Source: Actinocrinis puniceicyclus
GTDB lineage: Bacteria > Actinomycetota > Actinomycetes > Streptomycetales > Catenulisporaceae
Length of the DNA stretch: 35,730 bases
Assembly: GCF_018283645.1 (NCBI RefSeq)
Contig: NZ_JAGSXH010000063.1
Coordinates: 1 to 35,730 of the forward strand
Direction of reading: 5' to 3'
Under the pieces are notes generated by a model. That model had not been told where the DNA came from and did no database searches. It saw nothing but the letters and a program-made list of their open reading frames with translations. The position numbers and the translations under genes were made by a program. Below are positions 12,323-20,678 of the stretch, one piece after another; the first letter of the stretch is position 1; each line of letters opens with the position of its first letter.

Positions 12323-12401
12323 CTACGTACACGAGTGACGTCGGATGGTAGTGAGAGTGCGTAGTACCGGTACTTGGCGACGCGTAGTGTGAGCGCGTAG
12401 T
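12323..12401. repeat. GCGTAGT repeats and 12-bp palindrome between atpC and the DUF2550 gene
   Basis: The 186-base gap after atpC holds three direct GCGTAGT copies (12359-12365, 12382-12388, 12395-12401), an inverted ACTACG near 12323, and a perfect palindrome AGTACCGGTACT at 12363-12374 overlapping the first copy. Such clustering suggests a protein-binding region controlling the downstream gene. No function is known. Confidence 0.45.
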
Positions 12402-12478
12402 CACGTGGAGGACACCGGTGCGAGTGAGCGAGGACAACGGAGAATCGTGCACACAACGGTGAGCGGCCGCGGCGAACG

Positions 12479-13084
12479 GTGGCGGTGTCGATGATGATCG
12501 TCACCGCTCTGCTGGAGTGGCTCGCGGCCGTGGCACTTATGTTGTTGTGTGCCATAGGCACGTTGTTCGCCCGGCGGGTGGTGATCCGCCGCCGCGGCGG
12601 CACTTTCGATTGCAGCCTGCGTCTGACCCCGGGGTCGGCGCGGGCTGCGGTGCATTTCGGCGCCCGTGTGCACGACCGCGGTTCTGTGCCCTCGGACGGC
12701 GGTGAAGGCGGTGGCGACGCGCACGGGCACCCATCGGCGTCCGAACGTGGCTCACGTACCCCGCTCAGTGCATCGGCCGTGCGTGCAGGCCGAGGCTGGT
12801 CGTACGGGATAGCGCAGTATGAGAACGACCGGATCGACTGGTACCGCATCTTCTCCTACGCGTATCGACCCGCCGCGGTGCTCACGCGCCGCGACCTGGA
12901 AGTGGTCGGCCGCCGCGACGCGGAGGGCGAGGACGAACTGGCGCTCTTCCCCGGCTGGACGATAGTGGAGTGCACGTTCGGTACGGGCCTGGTGGAGCTG
13001 GCGATGGCACCGGACGCGCTGACCGGGTTCCTGTCCTGGCTTGAGGCGGCCCCGCCCGGACAGAACGTCAGCCGGGTGTCCTGA
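12479..13084 (+). CDS. DUF2550 family membrane-anchored protein
   Basis: A 201-residue protein with one N-terminal membrane helix (MIVTALLEWLAAVALMLLCAIGTLFARR) followed by RRVVIRRRGGTFDCSLR, the recognisable start of the DUF2550 domain. The second half resumes the family pattern with GRGWSYGIAQYENDRIDWYRIFSYAYRPAAVLTRRDLEVVGRR. Between the halves lies a low-complexity insert of about 45 residues (His/Gly/Ser-rich) not typical of the family. DUF2550 genes commonly follow atpC in actinobacteria, and this position is kept here; the function is unknown. GTG 12479 is the upstream limit of the frame. ATG 12491 or 12494 are equally plausible starts because no clear Shine-Dalgarno is visible. Confidence 0.82.
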   Translation: MAVSMMIVTALLEWLAAVALMLLCAIGTLFARRVVIRRRGGTFDCSLRLTPGSARAAVHFGARVHDRGSVPSDGGEGGGDAHGHPSASERGSRTPLSASAVRAGRGWSYGIAQYENDRIDWYRIFSYAYRPAAVLTRRDLEVVGRRDAEGEDELALFPGWTIVECTFGTGLVELAMAPDALTGFLSWLEAAPPGQNVSRVS

Positions 13085-13097
13085 GCGGGCGTGCGGG

Positions 13098-13160
13098 GGC
13101 CGGTTTCGGGGACGGGTCGGTCCGGGGGCGCCGGGACCACCCTGCGACGCGAAACCGGCC
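13098..13160. terminator. Long inverted repeat between the convergent DUF2550 and pectinesterase genes
   Basis: GGCCGGTTTCG (13098-13108) pairs perfectly with CGAAACCGGCC (13150-13160). The intervening 41 bases contain a further short GGTCC/GGACC pair. Its place between two convergent genes makes a bidirectional terminator the likely role. There is no U tract, as is common in actinomycetes. Confidence 0.5.
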
Positions 13161-13250
13161 GCTCCATCGGTCTGGCCGGGCTCACACCGAGAACCCGACC
13201 GGGCCGATGAGAACCCGCCTGAAGCGCAAGAGTTCGCGCGACACGGTGGC

Positions 13251-14678
<1,428 letters not shown>

Positions 14679-14991
14679 GTCGGTTCCTTTCCCGGTGCTG
14701 GACGGAAAGTTCCACCCTTTGGCGCGGTGGCCGGCGGGCGCTTCTTGTTCGCGCCGTCCGGCCGCAGGCACCGGCCCGACCATGACTAAGCCCTCTGACC
14801 AGCCGCTGAGCGTGGTGTGCGCGGCGGCGGCGGGCTCGCGTACGGTCGGGCGCGCGCTGTCACCCGGACGGAGTGACAGGCACGGAAATAGCACGCGGAC
14901 ACGGCACGCGCACCTGCGCGGGCATGACGGACGCTGAGAAAGACAAGGGCCGTATGGGATTCCCCGCCGCGTCGTGCCCGGGCATGATTGT
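14679..14991. promoter_or_regulatory. Divergent control region with CTGTCAC-N9-GTGACAG inverted repeat
   Basis: The 313-base gap between the divergent pectinesterase and GNAT genes contains no supported gene. It carries a perfect inverted repeat, CTGTCAC at 14857-14863 and GTGACAG at 14873-14879 with 9 bases between, a form typical of dimeric repressor sites. No promoter hexamers are clear enough to call. Confidence 0.4.
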
Positions 14992-15483
14992 GTGGTGATC
15001 ATCAGGGTGGCCTTGCCCGGCGACTGGGCGCAGATCTGGCCGTTCTTCCACGCGATCGTGGCGGCGGGGGAGACCTTCGCCTACCCGCAGGAGCTGACCG
15101 CGGACGAGGGCCGCGAGCTGTGGATGCTCTCCCCGCCCCGGCACACGGTCGTCGCCGTCGACGAGGCCGGCGCGGTCGTGGGCACGGCGAACATGTACGC
15201 GAACCGGCCAGGCAACGGATCCCACGTCGCCAGCGCGAGCTACATGGTCGATCCGGCCCGCTCGGGGCAGGGGATCGGGCGCGCGTTGGTCGAGTACTCG
15301 CTGCGGTGGGCGCGTGCGGGCGGGTTCCGGGGAATGCAGTACAACGCCGTGGTGGCGACGAACGTGCACGCCGTGCGGCTATACGAGTCGCTCGGCTTCC
15401 TGATCGTCGGCACGGTGCCAGAGGCGTTCAGGCACCCGACCGAGGGGTATGTCGGGCTGCACATCATGTACTGCCCGTTCTGA
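14992..15483 (+). CDS. GNAT-family N-acetyltransferase
   Basis: Acetyl-CoA-dependent acyltransferase of unknown substrate. About 163 residues cover the whole GNAT fold: MVIIRVALPGDWAQIWPFFHAIVAAGETF (first strand and helix), VVAVDEAGAVVGTANMYANRP (central sheet), motif A VDPARSGQGIGRALVEYSLRWARAGG with the pyrophosphate-binding Gln-Gly-Ile-Gly-Arg, and motif B NVHAVRLYESLGFLIVGTVPEAF. The pattern is closest to the phosphinothricin/RimI-like group. The frame opens at GTG 14974. GTG 14992 or 14995 gives the usual short N-terminus, but no ribosome binding site decides, and a leaderless message is possible. It is convergent with the adenosyltransferase gene, only 14 bases away. Confidence 0.85.
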   Translation: MVIIRVALPGDWAQIWPFFHAIVAAGETFAYPQELTADEGRELWMLSPPRHTVVAVDEAGAVVGTANMYANRPGNGSHVASASYMVDPARSGQGIGRALVEYSLRWARAGGFRGMQYNAVVATNVHAVRLYESLGFLIVGTVPEAFRHPTEGYVGLHIMYCPF

Positions 15484-15497
15484 TTTCGAGCGCGCGC

Positions 15498-16091
15498 TCA
15501 GCCGGCCTCGCCCTGCTCGCGCGTCGCGCCGGGCTGCCAGAGCACGTCGCCGACCGTGCCCTGATTCGCGACGCGGGCCAGGATGAACAGCAGGTCCGAG
15601 AGGCGATTGAGATACTTCGCCGTCAGGGTGTTCATCGTCTCGCCGTGCGCTTCGAGAGCCGCCCAGGCGGAGCGCTCGGCCCGGCGGGTCACCGTCCGGG
15701 CGACGTGCAGAAGCGCGGCGCCCGCGGTGCCGCCGGGCAGAATGAACGAGCGCAGCGCCGGCAGGTCCTCGTTGAACCGGTCGCAGTCGCGCTCCAGCCG
15801 GTCGATCTCAGGCTGCTCGACGCGCAGCGGCACGAACTTCGGATCCTGCACGACCGGATTGCACAGGTCCGCGCCGACGTCGAACAGTTCGTTCTGCACC
15901 CGCGTGAGCACCGCGGCGATCGGTTCCGGCAGGCCGCCGAGGGCGATGGCGACACCGATCGCCGAGTTCGCCTCGTCCACATCCGCGTAGGCGATCAAAC
16001 GCGGGTCGTTCTTCGTGGTCTCACTCATGTCGCCGAGGCGGGTCGTGCCGTCGTCGCCGGTGCGGGTGTAGATCCGGGTCAGGTTCACCAT
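15498..16091 (-). CDS. PduO-type ATP:cob(I)alamin adenosyltransferase
   Basis: Transfers the 5'-deoxyadenosyl group of ATP to cob(I)alamin, giving the coenzyme B12 used by mutases and some reductases. From ATG 16091 it has 197 residues with the family motifs: the ATP-binding N-terminus TRIYTRTGDDGTTRLGD, YADVDEANSAIGVA, LTRVQNELFDVGADL, FILPGGTAGAALLHVARTVTRRAERSA with the key Arg residues, and YLNRLSDLLFILAR. The frame extends 39 codons upstream into sequence with no family similarity, so 16091 (or GTG 16088) is chosen; no Shine-Dalgarno is obvious. It is divergent from the 3-hydroxybutyryl-CoA dehydrogenase gene. Confidence 0.92.
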   Translation of the reverse strand: MVNLTRIYTRTGDDGTTRLGDMSETTKNDPRLIAYADVDEANSAIGVAIALGGLPEPIAAVLTRVQNELFDVGADLCNPVVQDPKFVPLRVEQPEIDRLERDCDRFNEDLPALRSFILPGGTAGAALLHVARTVTRRAERSAWAALEAHGETMNTLTAKYLNRLSDLLFILARVANQGTVGDVLWQPGATREQGEAG

Positions 16092-16200
16092 AATCGGCAG
16101 CGTACCCGGCGCGCCGCGCGGCGTGGCCGACCGGAGGCGCCCGCGATTCGGGGCGGCACATCGAGCGAACGAGCGAGCCGGGTAGGCTGCCTGTGCGTCG

Positions 16201-16216
16201 GTTACCACCGAGTAAC
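16201..16216. promoter_or_regulatory. Candidate operator GTTAC-N6-GTAAC
   Basis: A perfect inverted repeat GTTACCACCGAGTAAC lies in the divergent gap upstream of the 3-hydroxybutyryl-CoA dehydrogenase gene, 13 bases downstream of a TAGGCT that could be a -10 element (16183-16188). The symmetry and position resemble TetR-type operators controlling fatty-acid genes in actinobacteria. The regulator itself is not in the window. Confidence 0.45.
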
Positions 16217-16317
16217 GGCGCCGGCGGCGCGTATGTCACCAACGTCCGTGTCCCGGCGCCGGACGAGCATTTTTCGACGGACACACAGTCTACGAAGCGA
16301 AGAGGGAGCGTGGCAGA

Positions 16318-17172
16318 GTGGCCAAGCAGCTCGCCGTGATCGGAGCGGGCCTCATGGGGTCCGGGATCGCCCAGGTGTCGGCGGTGGCCGGGTATGACGT
16401 CGTGCTGCGCGACGTGACCCCGGAAGCGCTCGCGCGCGGCGTCGCCGGGATCGAGGCCTCGCTGGGCAGGTTCGCCGCGAAGGGCAGGATCTCCCGGGAC
16501 GACGCGGACGCCGCGCTCGGCCGGATCACCACCACCACGGACCTCGGCGCGGCCGGCGACGCGGACATCGTGGTCGAGGCGGTGTTCGAGGAGATCGAGG
16601 TCAAGCACGCGGTGTTCCGCGAACTGGACAAGATCTGCAAGGACGGCGCGATCCTCGGCACGAACACCTCCGCGCTGCCGATCACCCAGGTCGCGGCGGT
16701 GACCGAACGGCCCGAGTCGGTCGTCGGCACGCACTTCTTCTCCCCGGTGCCGATGATGGCGCTGTGCGAGCTGGTCCGCGGTTATAAGACCTCTGACGGC
16801 ACGCTCGCGACCGCGCGCGCCTTCGCCGAGTCGGTCGGCAAGACCTGCGTTGTGGTCAATCGGGACGTGGCCGGCTTCGTCACCACGCGACTGATCACAG
16901 CGCTGATCGTGGAGGCCGCGCGCCTGGTCGAAACCGGAGTCGCCAGCGCCGAGGACGTCGACCTGGCGTGCAAGCTCGGCTTCGGCCACGCCATGGGCCC
17001 GCTGGCCACCGCCGACCTGACCGGGGTGGACATCATCCGCAACGCGGCGCGCAACATCTTCAACGAGACGCACGAGGCGAAGTTCGCCGCCCCGGAACTG
17101 CTGAACCGGATGGTCACGGCCGGCGCGCTGGGCCGCAAGAGCGGCAGGGGCTTCTACGACTACGAGGGCTGA
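16318..17172 (+). CDS. 3-hydroxybutyryl-CoA dehydrogenase
   Basis: NAD(P)-dependent dehydrogenase that interconverts 3-hydroxybutyryl-CoA and acetoacetyl-CoA in short-chain fatty acid or polyhydroxybutyrate metabolism. It has 284 residues: a Rossmann fold with GAGLMGSGIA (dinucleotide loop, Gly9-Gly14), the strand end VVLRDV, the catalytic His139 in GTHFFSPVPMM, and the C-terminal helical dimerisation domain (VNRDVAGFVTTRLI ... GFGHAMGPLATADLTGVDI ... GRGFYDY). The GTG start at 16318 follows AGAGGGA at 16301-16307. A single-domain protein of this size is the FadB2/PaaH/Hbd type rather than the fused hydratase. A convergent hairpin terminator follows. Confidence 0.93.
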   Translation: MAKQLAVIGAGLMGSGIAQVSAVAGYDVVLRDVTPEALARGVAGIEASLGRFAAKGRISRDDADAALGRITTTTDLGAAGDADIVVEAVFEEIEVKHAVFRELDKICKDGAILGTNTSALPITQVAAVTERPESVVGTHFFSPVPMMALCELVRGYKTSDGTLATARAFAESVGKTCVVVNRDVAGFVTTRLITALIVEAARLVETGVASAEDVDLACKLGFGHAMGPLATADLTGVDIIRNAARNIFNETHEAKFAAPELLNRMVTAGALGRKSGRGFYDYEG

Positions 17173-17185
17173 CGCCCTGCGGGGT

Positions 17186-17224
17186 GGTGCGCCGGTGACC
17201 GCGTCTCGCGCTCACCGGCGCACC
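17186..17224. terminator. Bidirectional hairpin between the convergent dehydrogenase and pepN genes
   Basis: GGTGCGCCGGTGA (17186-17198) pairs perfectly with TCACCGGCGCACC (17212-17224) around a 13-base loop. The 13-bp GC-rich stem fills the 57-base gap between two convergent genes, so it can stop transcription from both sides. Confidence 0.75.
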
Positions 17225-17229
17225 CTCGT

Positions 17230-19788
17230 TCAGCCTCGGGCCGCCGCGTCGAGCGCCTCACCGCGCAGGGTGCGCTGCGTCCCGTCGCGCTGCTCCAGCA
17301 GCAGGCGGCGCAGCGGCGCGGGCACGCGCGTCGGATCCTGCGCGAGGGCCGTGTCCACCGCGTCGACGATCCGCTGCTCCACGATCAGCGACGGATACAG
17401 CCCGTTGACCAGAAGCTGCGCCATGTGCGGGGTGCGCGTCGCCCACAGGTCCGCGACCTTCGCGAAGTACTTGTCCGCGTAAGGCGCCAGCAGGTCGCGC
17501 TGATCGGCCTGACGGAAGCCGAGGACGACCGCCATCAGCGTCTCGTTCGGCAGCTCGTCCGAGTCCACCATCGAGGCCCACGCCGCGGCCTTCGCCTCCA
17601 CCGTCGGAATCGCCGCGCGCGCCGAGGCGGCGTGCCGCTTGCCCGCCGCCGTCGGGTCGCGCTCCTCCTCCGCCGTGATCTGGCCCTCCGGCGCCCGGCC
17701 GGTCGCCGCCAGCCGGTGCAGAAGCGTCCAGCGCAGCTCCGTGTCCACGACAAGGCCGTCGATCTGCTGCGTCCCGGCCAGCAGCCCGGAGAGCAGGTCC
17801 AGATGCTCGGTCGAGCGGGCCACGGCGGCCAGGGCGCGCGCCCACGCGAGCTGGACGTCGCTGCCGGGGTGCGCCGCGAGCAGCTGGGAGTGTGCGAACG
17901 CCGCCCACTTCGCCGCGCCCTCCTCGCGCCAGGCCGGGGCAGCGTACAGCTCGATCGCGGCCTTGACCTGCCGCTGGAGCGACTGGAGCACGCCGATGTC
18001 GCTCTCGCGCTGCGCACCCGAGATCACCAGCGCCACATAGTCGCGCGCCGGCAGTTCGGCGTTGCGCACCATGTCCCAGGTCGCGACCCAGCTCAGCGCG
18101 CGCGGGAGCGACTCGGCGAAATCGCCGATCGACTCGACCAGCGTGGCCACCGAGCGCTCGTCGAACCGGATGCGCGCGTACGACAGATCGTCGTCGTTGA
18201 GCAGCACCAGGTCCGGTTGCGCGACGCCGACCAGCTCAGGCACCGCGGTCGACGCGCCGTCCACGTCGAGCTCGATGCGATGCGTGCGCACCAGGCCCTC
18301 GGGCTTTCGGTCGTAGAGACCGACGGCGACCCGATGCGGCCGCAGTGTCGGGTAGTCGGCCGGCGCCTCCTGCGTGATCGTGAAGCTCGAATACGCGCCG
18401 CTGTCGTCGAGCGTGAACACGGGGCGCAGCGTGTTCGGGCCGGCTGTCTCCAGCCACGACTTCGACCACGCGCCGAGGTCGCGCCCGGACGCCTCCTCCA
18501 GCGCGCCGAGCAGGTCCGAAAGCCGGGTGTTGCCCCAGGCGTGCCGGCGGAAGTAGGTGCGCAGACCACTGACGAACGCGTCATCGCCCACGTACGCCAC
18601 CAGCTGCTTGAGCACCGAGGCGCCCTTGGCGTAGGTGATGCCGTCGAAGTTGACGTAAACGTCCTCCAGATCGCGGATCTCGGCCACGATCGGGTGAGTG
18701 GACGGCAACTGGTCCTGCGCGTAGGCCCAGGTCTTCTCGACGTTGGCGAAAGTCGTCCAGGCGCCGGACCAGCGCGTCGCGTGGACCTGGCAGCGCACCG
18801 AGGCGTAGGTCGCGAACGACTCGTTCAGCCACAGGTCGTTCCACCACTCCATGGTGACCAGGTCACCGAACCACATGTGCGCCAGCTCGTGCAGGATTGT
18901 CTCCGCGCGCCGTTCGTACGCGGCCTCGGTGACCTTCGAGCGGAAGATGTAGTCCTCGCGGAAGGTGACGCAGCCGGCGTTCTCCATGGCGCCCGCGTTG
19001 TATTCGGGCACGAACAGCTGGTCGTACTTCGGGAACGGGTAGGGCAGGTCGAACAGCTGCTGGAAGTAGTCGAAGCCCTTCTTGGTCACGTCGAGGATCT
19101 CCTCGGCGTCCAGGAACTCGGCCAGCGACTTGCGGGCGGCCACGGCCATCGGCACCGCGGTCCCGTCCGGCCCGGTGTAAGTGTCGCGCACCACGTGGTA
19201 GTCGCCCGCGACCAGCGCCGTGATGTACGTGGAGATCCGCTCGGTCGGAGCGAACCGCCACACCGCGCGCCCGTCGCCGAGCGGCTCGGGTCGCGGGGTG
19301 GGGGAGTTGGAGAACAGCTCCCAGTCCTGCGGCGCGGTCACCGTGAACCGGAAGGTGGCTTTGAGGTCGGGCTGCTCGAAGTCGGCGAAGACCCGCCGCG
19401 CATCCGGCACCTCGAACTGCGTGTAAAGTGACACCCCGCCGTCCACCGGGTCGACGAAGCGGTGCAAGCCCTCGCCGGTGTGGCTGTACGCGCAGGTGGC
19501 CCGTACCTTCAGCTCGTTGTCGGTCTCCAGCCCGTCCAGGGCGATGCGAGAGTCGGCGTAAACCGCCGCCGGATCCAGCGCCCGGCCGTTCAGCACGATC
19601 TCCTCGACACTCGGGGCGACGAGGTCGGCGAAGGTGGCGGAACCGGGCTGTGCGGAGAACCGCACGACGCTCGTGGACGCGAAGGTATCCGGGCCGGTGG
19701 TCAGGTCGAGCTCGACTTCGTAGGACGAGACCGACAGGAGGCGCGCCCGTTCGGCCGCCTCTTCACGGGTGAGATTGGTACCGGGCAC
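17230..19788 (-). CDS. pepN: Aminopeptidase N (M1 metallopeptidase)
   Basis: Cytosolic zinc aminopeptidase that removes N-terminal residues from peptides. It has 852 residues, the usual length of the actinobacterial PepN group. The substrate-recognition motif GAMEN is at residues 266-270. The zinc site HELAH (300-304) is followed after 18 residues by the third ligand Glu323 in NDLWLNE. The flanking FGDLVTMEWW and the downstream YAKGASVL region with the conserved Tyr also fit. The C-terminal half is the helical ERAP1-like domain. The GTG start at 19788 has AAGGAG 12 bases upstream (complement of 19801-19806). There is no signal peptide. It is divergent from the DsbA-like gene, as in streptomycetes. 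Confidence 0.95.
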   Translation of the reverse strand: MPGTNLTREEAAERARLLSVSSYEVELDLTTGPDTFASTSVVRFSAQPGSATFADLVAPSVEEIVLNGRALDPAAVYADSRIALDGLETDNELKVRATCAYSHTGEGLHRFVDPVDGGVSLYTQFEVPDARRVFADFEQPDLKATFRFTVTAPQDWELFSNSPTPRPEPLGDGRAVWRFAPTERISTYITALVAGDYHVVRDTYTGPDGTAVPMAVAARKSLAEFLDAEEILDVTKKGFDYFQQLFDLPYPFPKYDQLFVPEYNAGAMENAGCVTFREDYIFRSKVTEAAYERRAETILHELAHMWFGDLVTMEWWNDLWLNESFATYASVRCQVHATRWSGAWTTFANVEKTWAYAQDQLPSTHPIVAEIRDLEDVYVNFDGITYAKGASVLKQLVAYVGDDAFVSGLRTYFRRHAWGNTRLSDLLGALEEASGRDLGAWSKSWLETAGPNTLRPVFTLDDSGAYSSFTITQEAPADYPTLRPHRVAVGLYDRKPEGLVRTHRIELDVDGASTAVPELVGVAQPDLVLLNDDDLSYARIRFDERSVATLVESIGDFAESLPRALSWVATWDMVRNAELPARDYVALVISGAQRESDIGVLQSLQRQVKAAIELYAAPAWREEGAAKWAAFAHSQLLAAHPGSDVQLAWARALAAVARSTEHLDLLSGLLAGTQQIDGLVVDTELRWTLLHRLAATGRAPEGQITAEEERDPTAAGKRHAASARAAIPTVEAKAAAWASMVDSDELPNETLMAVVLGFRQADQRDLLAPYADKYFAKVADLWATRTPHMAQLLVNGLYPSLIVEQRIVDAVDTALAQDPTRVPAPLRRLLLEQRDGTQRTLRGEALDAAARG

Positions 19789-19968
19789 TTTGCTGCACGG
19801 CTCCTTACACGTAGGTGCTGGTTTGGTGTTCCGATCCTCGCACGCCCGGCCCCGGCCGGTCGCGGTGGAATCGAAGCGGCGCGATAACTGTTCGCAAGGC
19901 TAAACGGCCTCAACGCTGTACCCGACGTGTTCCGTTGATTCCGCGTCCCGTGAACGAGGGAGACTGTA

Positions 19969-20589
19969 GTGACTGAACGTGATGACGCAAGGGCGAGTGC
20001 GGACTTCTGGTTCGACCCGTTGTGCCCGTGGGCCTGGATCACCTCCCGGTGGATGCTGGAGGTCGAGAAGGTCAGGCCGGTGGACGTGAGCTGGCACGTC
20101 ATGTCGCTGGCGTACCTCAACCAGGACCGTGACCTGCCGGAGAACTACCGCAAGCTGATGGACACCGCCTGGGGCCCCGTGCGGGTGTGCATCGCGGCGC
20201 AGCAGCAGTTCGGCGACGAGGTGCTGCTGCCGCTGTACAACGCGCTGGGCGAGCGGCGACACCACCAGAAGCAGGAGTTCACCCGCGAGGTGATCCTGGA
20301 GGCGCTGCAGGAAGCCGGCCTGCCCGCGTCACTGGCCGACGCGGCCGACTCGGCCGAGTACGACGAGGCGCTGAAGGTCTCGCACCATCAGGGCATGGAC
20401 CAGGTCGGCTACGAGGTCGGCACCCCGGTGATCTCCGTCAACGGCGTGGCGTTCTTCGGCCCGGTGCTCTCGCCGATCCCGCGCGGCGAGGCGGCGGCCA
20501 AGCTGTGGGACGGGGTGTTGCTGGTCGCGGGCACCGACGGGTTCTTCGAGCTCAAGCGCACCCGGACCCGTGATCCGATCTTCGACTGA
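19969..20589 (+). CDS. DsbA-like thioredoxin-fold protein (mycothiol-dependent nitroreductase family)
   Basis: A 206-residue cytosolic protein of the DsbA/2-hydroxychromene isomerase fold. The N-terminus ADFWFDPLCPWAWITSRWMLEVEKVR closely resembles the actinobacterial Rv2466c-type group, in which mycobacterial members are mycothiol-dependent and reduce nitro compounds. The active-site motif here is C-P-W-A: Cys19 is kept, and the resolving cysteine of CPWC is replaced by Ala22. That implies a monothiol mechanism relying on mycothiol. The cis-Pro loop GTPVISVNGVAFFGPV is present. A GAGGGAGA about ten bases ahead supports GTG 19969. It is next to pepN and divergent from it, and convergent with the MMPL gene. 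Confidence 0.87.
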   Translation: MTERDDARASADFWFDPLCPWAWITSRWMLEVEKVRPVDVSWHVMSLAYLNQDRDLPENYRKLMDTAWGPVRVCIAAQQQFGDEVLLPLYNALGERRHHQKQEFTREVILEALQEAGLPASLADAADSAEYDEALKVSHHQGMDQVGYEVGTPVISVNGVAFFGPVLSPIPRGEAAAKLWDGVLLVAGTDGFFELKRTRTRDPIFD

Positions 20590-20595
20590 ACGCCT

Positions 20596-20631
20596 GGGGC
20601 CGTCCCGGCGCGGATGCACCGGGACGGCCCC
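20596..20631. terminator. Bidirectional hairpin between the convergent DsbA-like and MMPL genes
   Basis: GGGGCCGTCCCGG (20596-20608) pairs perfectly with CCGGGACGGCCCC (20619-20631) around a 10-base loop. The stem begins 6 bases after the DsbA-like stop and lies 48 bases from the MMPL stop, so it should end transcription in both directions. Confidence 0.8.
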
Positions 20632-20678
20632 TTCGCGGCGCCGGCGGCCGCCGGCGTCAAAGCAATGAGAGCACTGAC

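Noticed and set aside
17425-19431. A 668-codon plus-strand frame opposite pepN
   Set aside because: Shadow of pepN, whose zinc site and length are intact; composition is non-protein-like.
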